This document shows, piece after piece, positions 53,226 to 61,816 of a stretch of 64,000 bases of DNA; the first letter of the stretch is position 1; every line of letters begins with the position of its first letter. The DNA is from Komarekiella atlantica HA4396-MV6 (lineage in GTDB: Bacteria > Cyanobacteriota > Cyanobacteriia > Cyanobacteriales > Nostocaceae): positions 186,001 through 250,000 of the forward strand of contig JAHHHK010000003.1 in assembly GCA_019359395.1 (NCBI GenBank), written 5' to 3'. Both the position numbers and the translations under genes were made by a program. The notes under the pieces are model-generated. The model made no database searches. It was not told where the DNA came from and saw nothing but the letters and a program-made list of their open reading frames with translations.

Positions 53226-54296
53226 ATGTCTGAATCATCTCCTATTACCCCAGATCCCAACCCTGTTGAGGCACTAGACTCAGTAGTAACAAATCCCAGT
53301 GAGCAAGCAACAACCATTGGCGATGGGCTGCGCCCCGCTGGAAGCGATCGCAATGCTAAAACCAGGCAATTACTGGGTATGAAAGGTGCAGCACCAGGAG
53401 AAACTTCCATTTGGAAAATCCGCTTGCAACTGATGAAGCCCATCACCTGGATTCCCCTCATTTGGGGTGTAGTTTGCGGTGCGGCTTCTTCTGGTGAGTA
53501 TACCTGGACACTAGAAAATGTCTTGAAGTCAGCAACCTGTATGTTGCTAGCTGGGCCGTTGATGACAGGTTACACCCAAATTCTCAATGATTACTACGAT
53601 CGCGAAATTGATGCGATCAATGAACCCTATCGCCCTATTCCTTCTGGGGCAATTCCCCTAAACCAAGTAATTACGCAGATTTGGGTATTACTTATTGCTG
53701 GTATTGGTTTGGCATTTGTTCTGGATATGTGGGCTGGTCATGAATTCCCCACAATCACAGTGATTGCCTTAATCGGTTCTTTCATCGCTTACATCTATTC
53801 TGCGCCTCCCTTGAAACTCAAGCAAAACGGCTGGCTGGGTAGCTATGCCTTGGGTGCAAGTTACATAACTCTACCTTGGTGTACAGGACAAGCTTTGTTT
53901 GGCGACCTCAGTCCCACAATTGTGATTTTGACAATGTTCTACAGCTTAGCGGGATTGGGAATTGCCATTGTTAATGATTTTAAGAGTGTAGAGGGCGATC
54001 GCCAGTTAGGATTACAATCACTACCCGTCGTGTTTGGGATCAACACCGCCGCCTGGATTTGTGTAGTGATGATTGATTTATTTCAAGGATTGATTGCAGC
54101 TTATCTTGTCTATATCCATGAGAATTTGTACGCAACAATTCTCATACTATTAATCATCCCGCAAATCACCTTGCAGGATATGTATTTCCTGCGTGATCCC
54201 GTGAGTAATGACGTTAAGTACCAAGCCAGCGCTCAACCGTTCCTTGTCTTGGGAATGCTCGTCACTGGTTTAGCGCTTGGTCATGCTGGCATTTAA
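53226..54296 (+). CDS. chlG: Chlorophyll synthase
   Basis: Esterifies chlorophyllide a with phytyl (or geranylgeranyl) diphosphate in the last step of chlorophyll a synthesis, in the thylakoid membrane. A UbiA-superfamily prenyltransferase of 356 residues with about nine transmembrane helices. The first Asp-rich motif is NDYYDREIDAINEPYRPIPS and the second NDFKSVEGDRQ; LMKPITWIPLIWG begins the core. The N-terminal 45 residues are polar, as usual in cyanobacterial ChlG. It lies downstream of petP and the Get3d gene, in the same direction. Intact and normal length. Confidence 0.96.
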   Translation: MSESSPITPDPNPVEALDSVVTNPSEQATTIGDGLRPAGSDRNAKTRQLLGMKGAAPGETSIWKIRLQLMKPITWIPLIWGVVCGAASSGEYTWTLENVLKSATCMLLAGPLMTGYTQILNDYYDREIDAINEPYRPIPSGAIPLNQVITQIWVLLIAGIGLAFVLDMWAGHEFPTITVIALIGSFIAYIYSAPPLKLKQNGWLGSYALGASYITLPWCTGQALFGDLSPTIVILTMFYSLAGLGIAIVNDFKSVEGDRQLGLQSLPVVFGINTAAWICVVMIDLFQGLIAAYLVYIHENLYATILILLIIPQITLQDMYFLRDPVSNDVKYQASAQPFLVLGMLVTGLALGHAGI

Positions 54297-54415
54297 CTTA
54301 ATACTTTCGTAGTCAGAAGTTAAAAGACACAAGACAGGAGTTTTTTATAAACTCATTTCTTTAACTTAGGATTCAGAACTACTAAACTTAATACCTCCGT
54401 AGTCAGAAGTTAAGA
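54293..54415. repeat. Short direct repeat after chlG
   Basis: ACTTAATACTTTCGTAGTCAG (beginning at 54296) and its variant ACTTAATACCTCCGTAGTCAG about 90 bases later are both followed by AAGTTAA. They are part of a repeat-rich spacer that also holds AGTTAGGAGTTA-type words. No coding content. Confidence 0.6.
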
Positions 54416-54471
54416 ATGAGGAGTTAGGAGTTAATATAACTTCTAGCTCCTAATTTGTATCAGAACTTACC

Positions 54472-54759
54472 GTGTTACAATTGATATCTTTCCTCATTCA
54501 TGGGATTCAACCATTTTTAGTCCCTATTTGCTTTGTTGTTGCTTGGACTATAACTATTCTCGTTGTTTTGAGTCTCTGGACGGCAGCCAGAGATAGTGTC
54601 AGCACGGCCAAACAAATGCATCAAATCCCTTGTACTAACTGCCAATTTTTTACGACCGATTACCGTCTTAAATGTACCGTACACCCCTCCACTGCCAATA
54701 CAGAAGAAGCTATCAACTGTATTGACTATCAACCGAAGACTAATCCTTATTTATACTAA
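54472..54759 (+). CDS. Membrane protein with four-cysteine tail
   Basis: A GTG-started 95-residue protein. One or two membrane helices at the N-terminus (LISFLIHGIQPFLVPICFVV and VAWTITILVVLSLWT) precede a cytoplasmic or lumenal tail with CTNCQFF, LKCTVH and INCIDY. This is a C-x2-C...C...C arrangement that could bind zinc or an Fe-S cluster. I believe it is a cyanobacterial conserved protein, but I cannot name it. It lies 175 bases downstream of chlG on the same strand. The conserved cysteines suggest metal binding or redox control, without proof. Confidence 0.7.
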   Translation: MLQLISFLIHGIQPFLVPICFVVAWTITILVVLSLWTAARDSVSTAKQMHQIPCTNCQFFTTDYRLKCTVHPSTANTEEAINCIDYQPKTNPYLY

Positions 54760-54875
54760 GTAAGGCAACAGGGGGCAGAGGGGCAGGAAAAGAGAATAAT
54801 TAATGACAAATAACTAATGACTAATGACCCTCTTGACCCTTAATTAATTCAAAACCTCAAATCAAAAATTGATTG

Positions 54876-55235
54876 ATGCTAGTTCAAAAACTTCTAGACT
54901 GTACCGAATTTATCGCAGGAGATAACACTATTCTCCGGGAACTGCTACATCCAGATAAGCAACCACTGACATTGCGCTATAGTTTGGCTCATGCAACACT
55001 GCCAGTAGGAAAAACCTCTCAGCCCCACTCGCTCTCTACCTCAGAAGTTTATTATATTCTCAGTGGTACGGGAGAAATGCACATTGATGATGAAACCCAG
55101 ATAGTTCAGCCAGGAGACGCGGTGTATATTCCTCCTAATACGCGGCAATTTATTTGTAACTCTGGCATTGAACCGCTGGTATTTATTTGTATTGTTGATC
55201 CAGCATGGCGTAAACAAGATGAAACAGTTTATTAA
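54876..55235 (+). CDS. Cupin domain protein
   Basis: A single-domain cupin of 119 residues. Cupin motif 1 is visible as QPHSLSTSEVYYILSGTGEMHI, with a Ser-rich variation of the usual G-x5-HxH-x3-4-E pattern, keeping His53 and Glu59. Motif 2 is VQPGDAVYIPPNTRQFICNSG, in which the usual metal His is replaced, so metal binding is uncertain. Cupins range from isomerases to sensors, and function cannot be fixed. The ATG at 54876 is preferred to the TTG one codon before. It is monocistronic, with repeat-containing DNA upstream. Confidence 0.85.
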   Translation: MLVQKLLDCTEFIAGDNTILRELLHPDKQPLTLRYSLAHATLPVGKTSQPHSLSTSEVYYILSGTGEMHIDDETQIVQPGDAVYIPPNTRQFICNSGIEPLVFICIVDPAWRKQDETVY

Positions 55236-55299
55236 AAACTACTTACACTTATAGTTTCAAAACCTATAAAAAATCTCAGCCTTTTTCGATTATTTGCTT

Positions 55300-55839
55300 T
55301 CAACTGTCAACTTTGCTTAACCAAGTAACCAAGTCATTGGAGTCAAGCGCTATCTCACTTCCTAGCGTTTTGATATAAAGAAGTCCGTCGCTAATAATTA
55401 AATCTCTGATTGGATACCATGAGTCTCTTGTCCTAATCAAAAGTTCTAAAGGAATTCCTGGTCGTAATGCATACTTACGATATTTCCACCAAGCTCGCCA
55501 TAGGAGGACAGATTTAGTACATTGCATCTGGTAGCCTTTTGGAATTTCGCAGTATTGATATGGATAAAAACCACGACTATTTACTTCTCCTTTGAGGAGA
55601 TAACTAGATTCTGCTAATACCTGATTTATTGATTCCCAATGAGATGAGTTTGCGTGAATAAAAAATTCAGGTATTTTATGAGACATTTGGGCGGTGGCAA
55701 TTACCCCTTCGGTTTTTGCTGTTAATTGGTTTAATTTATACACTGTTTGCGCTGTCAAAGCAGGGTTTGACAACAAAACGTCTTTTTTTTGGATAGAGTT
55801 TTGCACAAACTCTCGAATTAAATCTAAATTAGACAACAT
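55300..55839 (-). CDS. Unknown protein, 179 aa
   Basis: A soluble protein with an N-terminal helix pair (MLSNLDLIREFVQNSIQKKD) and a central aromatic-rich region (GFYPYQYCEIPKGYQMQ, LLWRAWWKYRKYALRPG). The C-terminal beta-rich part is WYPIRDLIISDGLLYIKTLG. The unusual WRAWWKYRKY segment could bind a membrane or nucleic acid. I recognise no family. AT-rich codon use and isolation between cupin and phosphatase genes suggest an accessory gene. The frame is clean with an ATG start, so it is probably real. Confidence 0.6.
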   Translation of the reverse strand: MLSNLDLIREFVQNSIQKKDVLLSNPALTAQTVYKLNQLTAKTEGVIATAQMSHKIPEFFIHANSSHWESINQVLAESSYLLKGEVNSRGFYPYQYCEIPKGYQMQCTKSVLLWRAWWKYRKYALRPGIPLELLIRTRDSWYPIRDLIISDGLLYIKTLGSEIALDSNDLVTWLSKVDS

Positions 55840-56035
55840 AAAATTATTTATACTAAATTAACCAGTGTGATGGAAGCCATAACACTATGTAAATTAGTAA
55901 CTACACTGTTCTTGGACTCAATTCAGGATTATTGCAAGCTTTATTTATACTGAACCATTCGTTTGATGTTGAGTATGCCGCCCAAGAGGCTAGTCAAAAA
56001 AATGACTGTTTGTCCTTTAGCAACAAAGCGGCTCT

Positions 56036-56842
56036 TTAAATTTTTGCGTATTTGAGAAACGGTGTAAATACTGGAATCAATTCTGGACGACTAACGACAA
56101 GGGAGGGAAAGGAGCGATCGCTATAATCTTCTCCTGGCGACAAAGGAAACGGGTCTGAATTGAGTGATAACCAGACGCCGCCAGCTGCTTGGACTATTAC
56201 CCAAGCTCCCGCCAAGTCCCAAACTTTGGGTGTCGCCTCAATACCGCCTAGTGTTGCGCCAGTAGCAACCATTAAGAAGTTATAGCTAGCTACACCGAGC
56301 ATCCGAATTTTGCAGGGAAAGCCGTTTTGGATAATTGCGGTGCTGCGGGAACAGAGGTTAAAAAAGTGATTATTGCTGGGACTGTCAACGCTGGTGTGGA
56401 TAGGATGGTGGTTGAGAAATGCACCTGTGGGCACTGTTAACCCAGATGAACTTGCCCAAAAACCGTGAAAAGCTTGAGCCAGTGGCGGCGCGTAAACATA
56501 ACCAAATATAGGTGTGCCTTTATACAGTAAGCCTAAAGAAATTGACCAGATAGGAATGCCGCGCGTAAAGTTTGTTGTCCCGTCCAAAGGGTCAATTACC
56601 CAACACCACTCTGTGCCGGGAAATGAGCGATCGCTCTCTTCGCTCAAAATTCCGTAACCAGAGAAATTAGAAGCGATCGCATCCCGAATTTCCTGATCTG
56701 CCCATTTGTCGGCTTGCGTTACCAAACTACCATCAGCTTTTTGCAAAGCCTGCACCTGCCCAAAATCCTGCATCAATTGCTTTCCCACTCTGGTAGTGGT
56801 AGTTTGGGCAAAATCGAGAATCGTTGTCCAAAAATCATTCAT
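56036..56842 (-). CDS. Inositol monophosphatase family protein
   Basis: A Mg-dependent sugar or inositol phosphatase-like enzyme of 268 residues. The metal sites are present: EESD (first Glu in the GILSEESDRSF region), DPLDGTTNF with the two Asp ligands, and the late WDLAGAWVIVQAAGG with the fourth Asp. Substrates of this superfamily include inositol phosphates, PAP, histidinol phosphate and fructose bisphosphate. Which applies cannot be told, though cyanobacterial members with this length are usually general IMPases. It is transcribed after the BCD transporter gene (71-base gap); a functional connection is not evident. Confidence 0.9.
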   Translation of the reverse strand: MNDFWTTILDFAQTTTTRVGKQLMQDFGQVQALQKADGSLVTQADKWADQEIRDAIASNFSGYGILSEESDRSFPGTEWCWVIDPLDGTTNFTRGIPIWSISLGLLYKGTPIFGYVYAPPLAQAFHGFWASSSGLTVPTGAFLNHHPIHTSVDSPSNNHFFNLCSRSTAIIQNGFPCKIRMLGVASYNFLMVATGATLGGIEATPKVWDLAGAWVIVQAAGGVWLSLNSDPFPLSPGEDYSDRSFPSLVVSRPELIPVFTPFLKYAKI

Positions 56843-56913
56843 TGATTAATTCTCGCGCTTAGGCGTTCCTGAACCAAGTTAGGTATATTCGGGTTTTGGC
56901 TGGTGAAGTTTCT

Positions 56914-58347
56914 TTAGTCTAAATCACTTTCTAAAACAGAAGCGATCGCTTGCTTGGTACTTGTTTGAAATTCTGTTACATTGACTCGGTTCAAAAACCC
57001 AATCGACAGCACCATCCCCACGGCTTCTATGGCAAATACCAATCCATAAGCTAGTTCTAGACTTGGTAGTACCCTACGACCAATATCCAAAACAGTACCG
57101 CCTATAACTACCGCCAGTCCCCTAGACATAGCCTGTGCTAGACCCCATGCACCGATAAATGTACCTGCGGCTTCCGCTGCTGTGAGATCCAACATCAAGC
57201 TAATTGCTGCTGTAGTTAAAAAACCTGTTGCTAAACCAAACAAGACCAAAGCTAGCTTGAGAAAAGCTGGATTAGCTGTGAATCCTGAAATACCCAACAA
57301 TGCTGCACAGAGTGCCACTAACATACAACCTAGGCGGGCACTTTTGCGCTTACCCAAACGCGGCACAATCAAAAAGCCAGCTATAGCGTAGGCAATCAGC
57401 AAACCAATGCCGTAATAAACGTTTAACTTTGTGCTTTCAGCTAAAGGCATTTTAAACACCTGACCCGCATAGGGTTCCAAAACAGGGTCTTGCATGAACA
57501 AGCAGAGTGTCATCACTACTAAAAAGGTGAAAAACAAACCTGTTTGCGGACTAGCCGTCAAGATTCGCCAAGCCTTACCCAGAGTAATGCTATCTTCCCG
57601 ATTCACAAGTGTAGAACGGCTTAAGTATTGGGAATATTTTTTTTCCACGCCAAATGTTGCTGCGATCGCCAAGCCAAATACAATTGCTGGGACAATGATA
57701 AACAGCCTGTTTACAGCTGCCTGCAAGGTTGCTACGCTTGCTTCTGGTGTTAATTGCTTTAGCAAGTTGGAACTGATAATTGCTCCAACAATAATCCCCA
57801 CCATCAGCATTGACCACACAACACCGACCACTTTAGAACGGTTATCTTCTTCAGATATATCCACCAACAAAGCAGCAAAAGCAGTACCGCTAGCACAAAT
57901 TGCTAGACCGTAGATAGCGAAAACTAAAGCTAGAAGTGCTATCCAGCCGATAGTTTGGGTTGTCCATACCCAGCCGCCTGCACTAGTAGCCGCACTATTC
58001 ATCTGCCACATCACTTGTACAGCTAAAAATGCAGCGATCACAAATATCGCTGCTCCCACCCAAACATAAGCCGTGCGATGATACCCCCATAACGGCTTGG
58101 CATCGGAAATCTGGCCGAACCAGACACGGGAAGGAGAAACAAATAAAGGCAGTGCTAGCACTACTGATACCAGCGTCGCCGGAATTGCGATTTCCTGAAT
58201 CATGACTCTGTTGAGTACGCCCAAAGTCAAGATGGACATCATGGCCAAACCCATTTGAAATAAGCCCAGCCGAAACATAGTCAGCAGGTTGACCCTTGGC
58301 ACAGATAGGGATTTTCTTTCGGTATCAAATATTTCACCGCTTGCCAT
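56914..58347 (-). CDS. BCD/PucC-family MFS transporter
   Basis: A 477-residue major-facilitator protein with 12 hydrophobic helices, belonging to the bacteriochlorophyll-delivery (BCD/PucC/LhaA) branch. Family marks are the N-terminal LFQMGLAMMSILTLGVLNRVM, RVWFGQISDAKPLWGYHR, and VGVVWSMLMVGIIVG. Members are thought to handle or deliver (bacterio)chlorophyll during assembly of light-harvesting complexes. In cyanobacteria they are linked to chlorophyll insertion or stress. The ATG at 58347 (MASGEIFD) is preferred over TTG nine codons earlier. Presence within 3 kb of chlG may be significant, but the strand is opposite. Confidence 0.9.
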   Translation of the reverse strand: MASGEIFDTERKSLSVPRVNLLTMFRLGLFQMGLAMMSILTLGVLNRVMIQEIAIPATLVSVVLALPLFVSPSRVWFGQISDAKPLWGYHRTAYVWVGAAIFVIAAFLAVQVMWQMNSAATSAGGWVWTTQTIGWIALLALVFAIYGLAICASGTAFAALLVDISEEDNRSKVVGVVWSMLMVGIIVGAIISSNLLKQLTPEASVATLQAAVNRLFIIVPAIVFGLAIAATFGVEKKYSQYLSRSTLVNREDSITLGKAWRILTASPQTGLFFTFLVVMTLCLFMQDPVLEPYAGQVFKMPLAESTKLNVYYGIGLLIAYAIAGFLIVPRLGKRKSARLGCMLVALCAALLGISGFTANPAFLKLALVLFGLATGFLTTAAISLMLDLTAAEAAGTFIGAWGLAQAMSRGLAVVIGGTVLDIGRRVLPSLELAYGLVFAIEAVGMVLSIGFLNRVNVTEFQTSTKQAIASVLESDLD

Positions 58348-58374
58348 AGCTAGTTTTTGGTATGGTTTACACAA

Positions 58375-58738
58375 TCTAGTCTCTCTTTAAATTAGAGATA
58401 AACTGTTTGATATTTTCATTGATAATAATATCTCACGTAAATAGGTTTATAAATTGCTATAAATTTGTGGGACTTGAATCCCAACAAAGGTAGATTTATA
58501 GCTTCTAGATCACTTGAAAATATCAACCAACAATAAGAGAAATTCAGTAGCTTAATATATAAAAATTTAACCCATTGTTGAACAGCTAAAGGCTTTCTAC
58601 GATTTATGTGTGCGAGTCAGTAACTTACTACAAACAATTGAGCTAACTAGGTACGACATGCGATCGCAAAGAATAGGAGTACTAAATAGGTCAAACAATT
58701 TAAATATAAATTTTGACTAACGGAGAGTAAATTATACA
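58375..58738. other. Intergenic region, 364 bases
   Basis: Divergent promoter space between the BCD transporter gene and a small orphan gene. It is AT-rich, with one HIP1-like CGATCG near 58662 and a GGAGAG ribosome-binding site just before 58739. I found no remnants, repeats or RNA genes. Confidence 0.5.
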
Positions 58739-58921
58739 ATGAGCCATGTAAATTATCAGCAATTAACTGAGGCAGAATTACAGGAATATGTAAAGCATAA
58801 TCTCCAAGATGAGGAAGCCTTTCAACACTATCTGAAGATTGTTAGAGCCAAGCCAAATAGGGTTGTAGTTAGCACAGGGAAACAGTTGGAGGCTGAGTTA
58901 AGAACAAGACTGGCATTATGA
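58739..58921 (+). CDS. Small conserved protein, 60 aa (DUF6887-like)
   Basis: An acidic helix-rich protein: NYQQLTEAELQEYVKHNLQD, then a mid helix EEAFQHYLKIVRAKPNR, ending LEAELRTRLAL. The opening TEAELQEYV...DEEAF pattern recalls small cyanobacterial DUF6887 proteins, which often pair with a DUF6888 partner; no partner is seen here. A GGAGAG ribosome-binding site precedes the ATG. The size and charge suit an antitoxin, but that is a guess. Confidence 0.65.
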   Translation: MSHVNYQQLTEAELQEYVKHNLQDEEAFQHYLKIVRAKPNRVVVSTGKQLEAELRTRLAL

Positions 58922-58983
58922 GCTGCGCCGCGATCGCGTCAGTATTACATAGCACTGACTCAAAGAACATTTGTTGCTGAAGG

Positions 58984-59352
58984 TTATAGAATTTCATCCA
59001 CCAGAACCGTACCAGCCTCACAAAAATCTATACTGAGATGATAATCTTCAAGCAACGCAGTTCCAATGAGTGGACGACGACCCATTGCTAGCACTGCAAC
59101 ATTACGCTCTACACTATTCCATACAACTGTTGCTAAATAAACATCGGTTTCCACACTGGAATTGTTAGCAAGGTTTGCGTTGATGCTAATGAGGTAGGGC
59201 AAGCCAAGATCAACAATGACAGAAGGCGGCAAGGTTAAGAATCCTTCAAACCCTGTATCAATAACACATTCGATTTCTACACTCGAATGTTCTGGAGGAA
59301 GAATAATCAGACTCATTCTTGCTTGAAGTCCAACTACACTCCCGTGTATCAC
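58984..59352 (-). CDS. Clan AA (retropepsin-like) aspartic protease
   Basis: A 122-residue single-domain aspartyl protease fold. The active-site Asp32 lies in CVIDTGFEGFLTLP, the DTG loop of dimeric retropepsin-like enzymes. IGTALLEDYHLSID near the C-terminus matches the family's second conserved strand. Such small proteases work as homodimers. Substrate unknown; bacterial clan AA proteins are common in cyanobacterial accessory regions. Its start overlaps the upstream gene's stop by four bases (ATGA), so both are co-translated and likely function together. Confidence 0.85.
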   Translation of the reverse strand: MIHGSVVGLQARMSLIILPPEHSSVEIECVIDTGFEGFLTLPPSVIVDLGLPYLISINANLANNSSVETDVYLATVVWNSVERNVAVLAMGRRPLIGTALLEDYHLSIDFCEAGTVLVDEIL

Positions 59353-59621
59353 TGTGCCGTCCTGAGCAATGTACCACCAACTGCATAAACGGCATCAAAA
59401 CCAATTCTTTCTCCCCAAAGTGCTGCATCGGTTTGCTTGGATCGTAGTCGAAGACTCGTTTCAACTAAATCATCACCGATTTCGTAATCTCCAGTTTCAA
59501 CATTAATCGAGATAATTTTGCCAATGTTCTCTTGTGTCTCAACTTTGGCACGGATACTTCTTTGATAGAGTTCCTTTCCACGTCGGGCGACTTCTTGGCT
59601 GCTGAGCGTAGGGTGGGACAT
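59349..59621 (-). CDS. Partner protein of aspartic protease, unknown
   Basis: A 90-residue soluble protein: helix HPTLSSQEVARRGKELYQRS, then strands ENIGKIISINVETGDYEIGD and a C-terminal GFDAVYAVGGTLLRTAQ. Its stop overlaps the protease ATG by four bases. The layout, a small upstream gene overlapping a small enzymatic gene, is that of toxin-antitoxin or regulator-enzyme pairs. I have seen this protein pattern next to clan AA proteases in cyanobacteria but know no function. It may be inhibitor or substrate. Confidence 0.7.
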   Translation of the reverse strand: MSHPTLSSQEVARRGKELYQRSIRAKVETQENIGKIISINVETGDYEIGDDLVETSLRLRSKQTDAALWGERIGFDAVYAVGGTLLRTAQ

Positions 59622-59975
59622 AAATAAATCCCCTGTTTAAGCTGCTAAATTCTTCACTTCATTGTAGAGCAGAAGCTACAGAGGTTAAAGAGCAATGCTT
59701 GATTCTGTAGGAGGCTAGGAGAGCGATCGGCTCAAAGCACCAGAGGAGAAAAATACTTTCCAAAACCCGAAAGCAAGAAACTCCCGCACAAAATTTCTTA
59801 CTTTAGTTACCATAGGCAAGCCATATCAATGATTTTGATTGCCAATGTTATTCACCCTTCTTGCTCAATCGAGGTTGGGGGATGCATAAAGTCTTGAATC
59901 AATGCTTCGCATCTCTATTGTTCAGGCGCGGCTATTATTAAAAGGAAAATCAAAATTATTTCTCTATTTTTATGC
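59622..59975. other. Intergenic region, 354 bases
   Basis: Mixed sequence with no frame of gene-like character on either strand. One GAGCGATCGG site (near 59730) and a GGAGAAAAA word were the only marks. No remnants, repeats or structured RNA were recognised. Confidence 0.45.
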
Positions 59976-60587
59976 CTATTTGAGATTCAGAATTTGAAGC
60001 AGATTTTGAAGCTTGAAATTATTCCAACTCAAAGCTACTGAAGTTTCAATAGTTAAATTTCCTTGTTTAAGATTAGTCATCAAAGCAGAACCATTTTCAA
60101 GATTATGGAAAAAAGAATCTAAAAGCTGCAATTGATTTCTAGGAAGAGTATAGTAAACCTTATTATTTTCAATTTTAACCTCTTTTGGTAAAGTTCCGTT
60201 GGGAAGTTTACCTCCTAAAAATTTTGTCCAGCCTGCAATGAGGTAACGGTAAACTATCGATTCAGTCTCAAACTGAGGGGGTTTCAATAAGCGAAGTTCC
60301 CCTTCAAGGCAATTTTCATGAAGAGTTATTTTATCAGGAGTAAAATGTAATTGCACTTGAATTTTCTTGTACTCTATTGTCGCAATAAGCCCCTCCTCAG
60401 AGTGTGGTACTAAGCTTTTTAATTGCTCAACTCTAGATTCGGCTTTTTGACAGAGAAGTAAAACCATTTTTTTTGTCAAAGTCAACTGTTTAGCTTCTGA
60501 GCTAAACATAATGTATTCTTCTAAACTTCTTTTTAGAAATTGTCTAGACTCCTGAAACGTTGCTGTAACTTTGTTAAATATACCCAT
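59976..60587 (-). CDS. Unknown soluble protein, 203 aa
   Basis: The protein has a helical N-terminal third (TATFQESRQFLKRSLEEYIM) that includes a hydrophobic strip, KKMVLLLCQKAESRVEQL. A beta-rich middle follows (IATIEYKKIQVQLHFTPDKI, then GELRLLKPPQ), and the end is repetitive hydrophobic SWNNFKLQNLLQILNLK. No catalytic pattern, signal peptide or full membrane helix is seen. I recognise no family. The gene is isolated, 300 bases from a small glycine/alanine-rich gene on the same strand, with AT-rich codon use. Confidence 0.6.
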   Translation of the reverse strand: MGIFNKVTATFQESRQFLKRSLEEYIMFSSEAKQLTLTKKMVLLLCQKAESRVEQLKSLVPHSEEGLIATIEYKKIQVQLHFTPDKITLHENCLEGELRLLKPPQFETESIVYRYLIAGWTKFLGGKLPNGTLPKEVKIENNKVYYTLPRNQLQLLDSFFHNLENGSALMTNLKQGNLTIETSVALSWNNFKLQNLLQILNLK

Positions 60588-60889
60588 GTTTAGTTATTTA
60601 GAGAAGATAAAATTATTGGAAGCCGAACTGTCCAGGTTTATAGACTTGATAGCACTTATAGGGGTGTTATTTCCATCGGAACAAAAACCGGGATAAACTG
60701 CACTACATACATACTGCAAAAAGTATTAACAGCCTAAAACCTTTATTCAATCGTGGATTAGCTACTAGTAATGTTAAAAAATCAACTACTAAATCCATCG
60801 ACACAATCCTTATAGAGTAGGCGTTTTGAGATTAACCCGGTTTTTTGTTCATTTGCTACACTCTCCCCTTTTACCTCAAGTAGAGAGAA
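60588..60889. other. Intergenic region, 302 bases
   Basis: AT-rich spacer between two minus-strand genes. It contains only short T-runs and no coding frame above about 25 codons. No repeats or RNA structures were recognised. Confidence 0.45.
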
Positions 60890-61093
60890 CTAGCTGTCAC
60901 TTTTCTCCTTATCATTATTATTTAGTTCATCTCCAACACTCTCTGCGAGCCAAGTTGCACCAGCCCCAGCAGCCGTAAGCCCAATAACAGCAACTACCCC
61001 TATAGGTGCAGCTATAGCTACAGCACCAACTCCAGCGGCAACTGTTGCAGCTTTTACTACTTTCCCCAATGTAATCTTTTCAAGTCCCAACAT
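60890..61093 (-). CDS. Small Gly/Ala-rich hydrophobic protein, 67 aa
   Basis: The N-terminal 16 residues are basic (MLGLEKITLGKVVKAA). Next come about 35 residues very rich in Ala, Gly and Val (GVGAVAIAAPIGVVAVIGLT), with GxxxG-type spacing able to pack as two membrane helices, and then an acidic tail (GDELNNNDKEKSDS). The composition resembles bacteriocin-like or phage-holin-like peptides as well as glycine-zipper proteins, so membrane insertion is likely. No immunity or processing genes are next to it. Its function is unknown. Confidence 0.6.
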   Translation of the reverse strand: MLGLEKITLGKVVKAATVAAGVGAVAIAAPIGVVAVIGLTAAGAGATWLAESVGDELNNNDKEKSDS

Positions 61094-61263
61094 AATGCTG
61101 TCCCAAAAATATTTAGGTTTCCATTTATAAGTATTCCCTTAAAATTTGGTTGAATTATCATAATCGGACGATGATTTTTTGAAGCTGGTACTGAGCCAAG
61201 ATAGAGATACTGTTAGCGGGTAGTATTACATAGTTATGAGATCGAGAGTCAAAAAGCTTGAAG

Positions 61264-61310
61264 AAAGACCGATCACAACATTGAGCAGGAACTAGCTAAA
61301 AAATAGCGAT
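61264..61310 (+). repeat. 47-bp direct repeat, copy 1 (copy 2 at 61987-62033)
   Basis: These 47 bases recur at 61987-62033 with four differences (ending TAGCGAT versus GAGCGAT). In one frame both encode (K)KTD-N-IEQELAKK; copy 2 keeps an open frame, while copy 1 runs into TAG. The two copies flank the broken PIN toxin module, so they may mark a duplication or the boundaries of an inserted segment. Confidence 0.8.
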
Positions 61311-61361
61311 GTTTATTAAGTTGGCACTTAATTTATTAGTTCAGCATACTAAATAAAGCAA

Positions 61362-61805
61362 TTAAATCCAGGATTCGACTGAAAAGCTGTAAACTTGCTG
61401 AATCCTAGTGAAGTTGCTGTCAGCAGAGACGAGAGTAATATTATAATAAATTGCTGTTGTGGCGATCCATAGATCATTATCATCAAAACCGAGATTCTGA
61501 ATGCGGGTACTGCGGCGTTTATTTTTTTCTTTTGGGGCAAATTGACAAAAAATGCGGTTCTTCAGTTAACTGTATATCTCAGCTATTTCTTTGTTGATCA
61601 GATAGATGTCAATCTCTGTCAGGAATGCTTGAACCACTTGTAAGTTCATCTCTCGACGCTCTGATTTTTCCGTCATGTAGAGCAACTCCCCATAGCTAAT
61701 GATGCTAATTACAAAAGGATCTTGAGCATAGCTTTGAGCAGTTGCGACAACTTGAGGATTGTTGTTAATGAGATAACTACAGTGATTGGTATCTAGCAAA
61801 TACAT
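61362..61805 (-). pseudogene. PIN-domain toxin (VapC-like) with one TAA
   Basis: From ATG at 61805 the frame reads MYLLDTNHCSYLIN, reaches TAA at 61566-61568 (codon 80), and then continues in the same frame: LKNRIFCQFAPKEKNKRR, NLGFDDNDLWIATTAIYY, LVSADSNFTRIQ, ending VESWI before TAA at 61362. Joined, this is a full-length (147-residue) PIN ribonuclease with all acidic residues: Asp5, Glu40, the DDNDLW pair and VSAD. Only the nonsense codon breaks it, so inactivation is recent, unless the sequence is in error or the stop is read through. Fragments of an antitoxin lie just upstream. Confidence 0.8.
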
Positions 61806-61816
61806 AAATTATTGGC

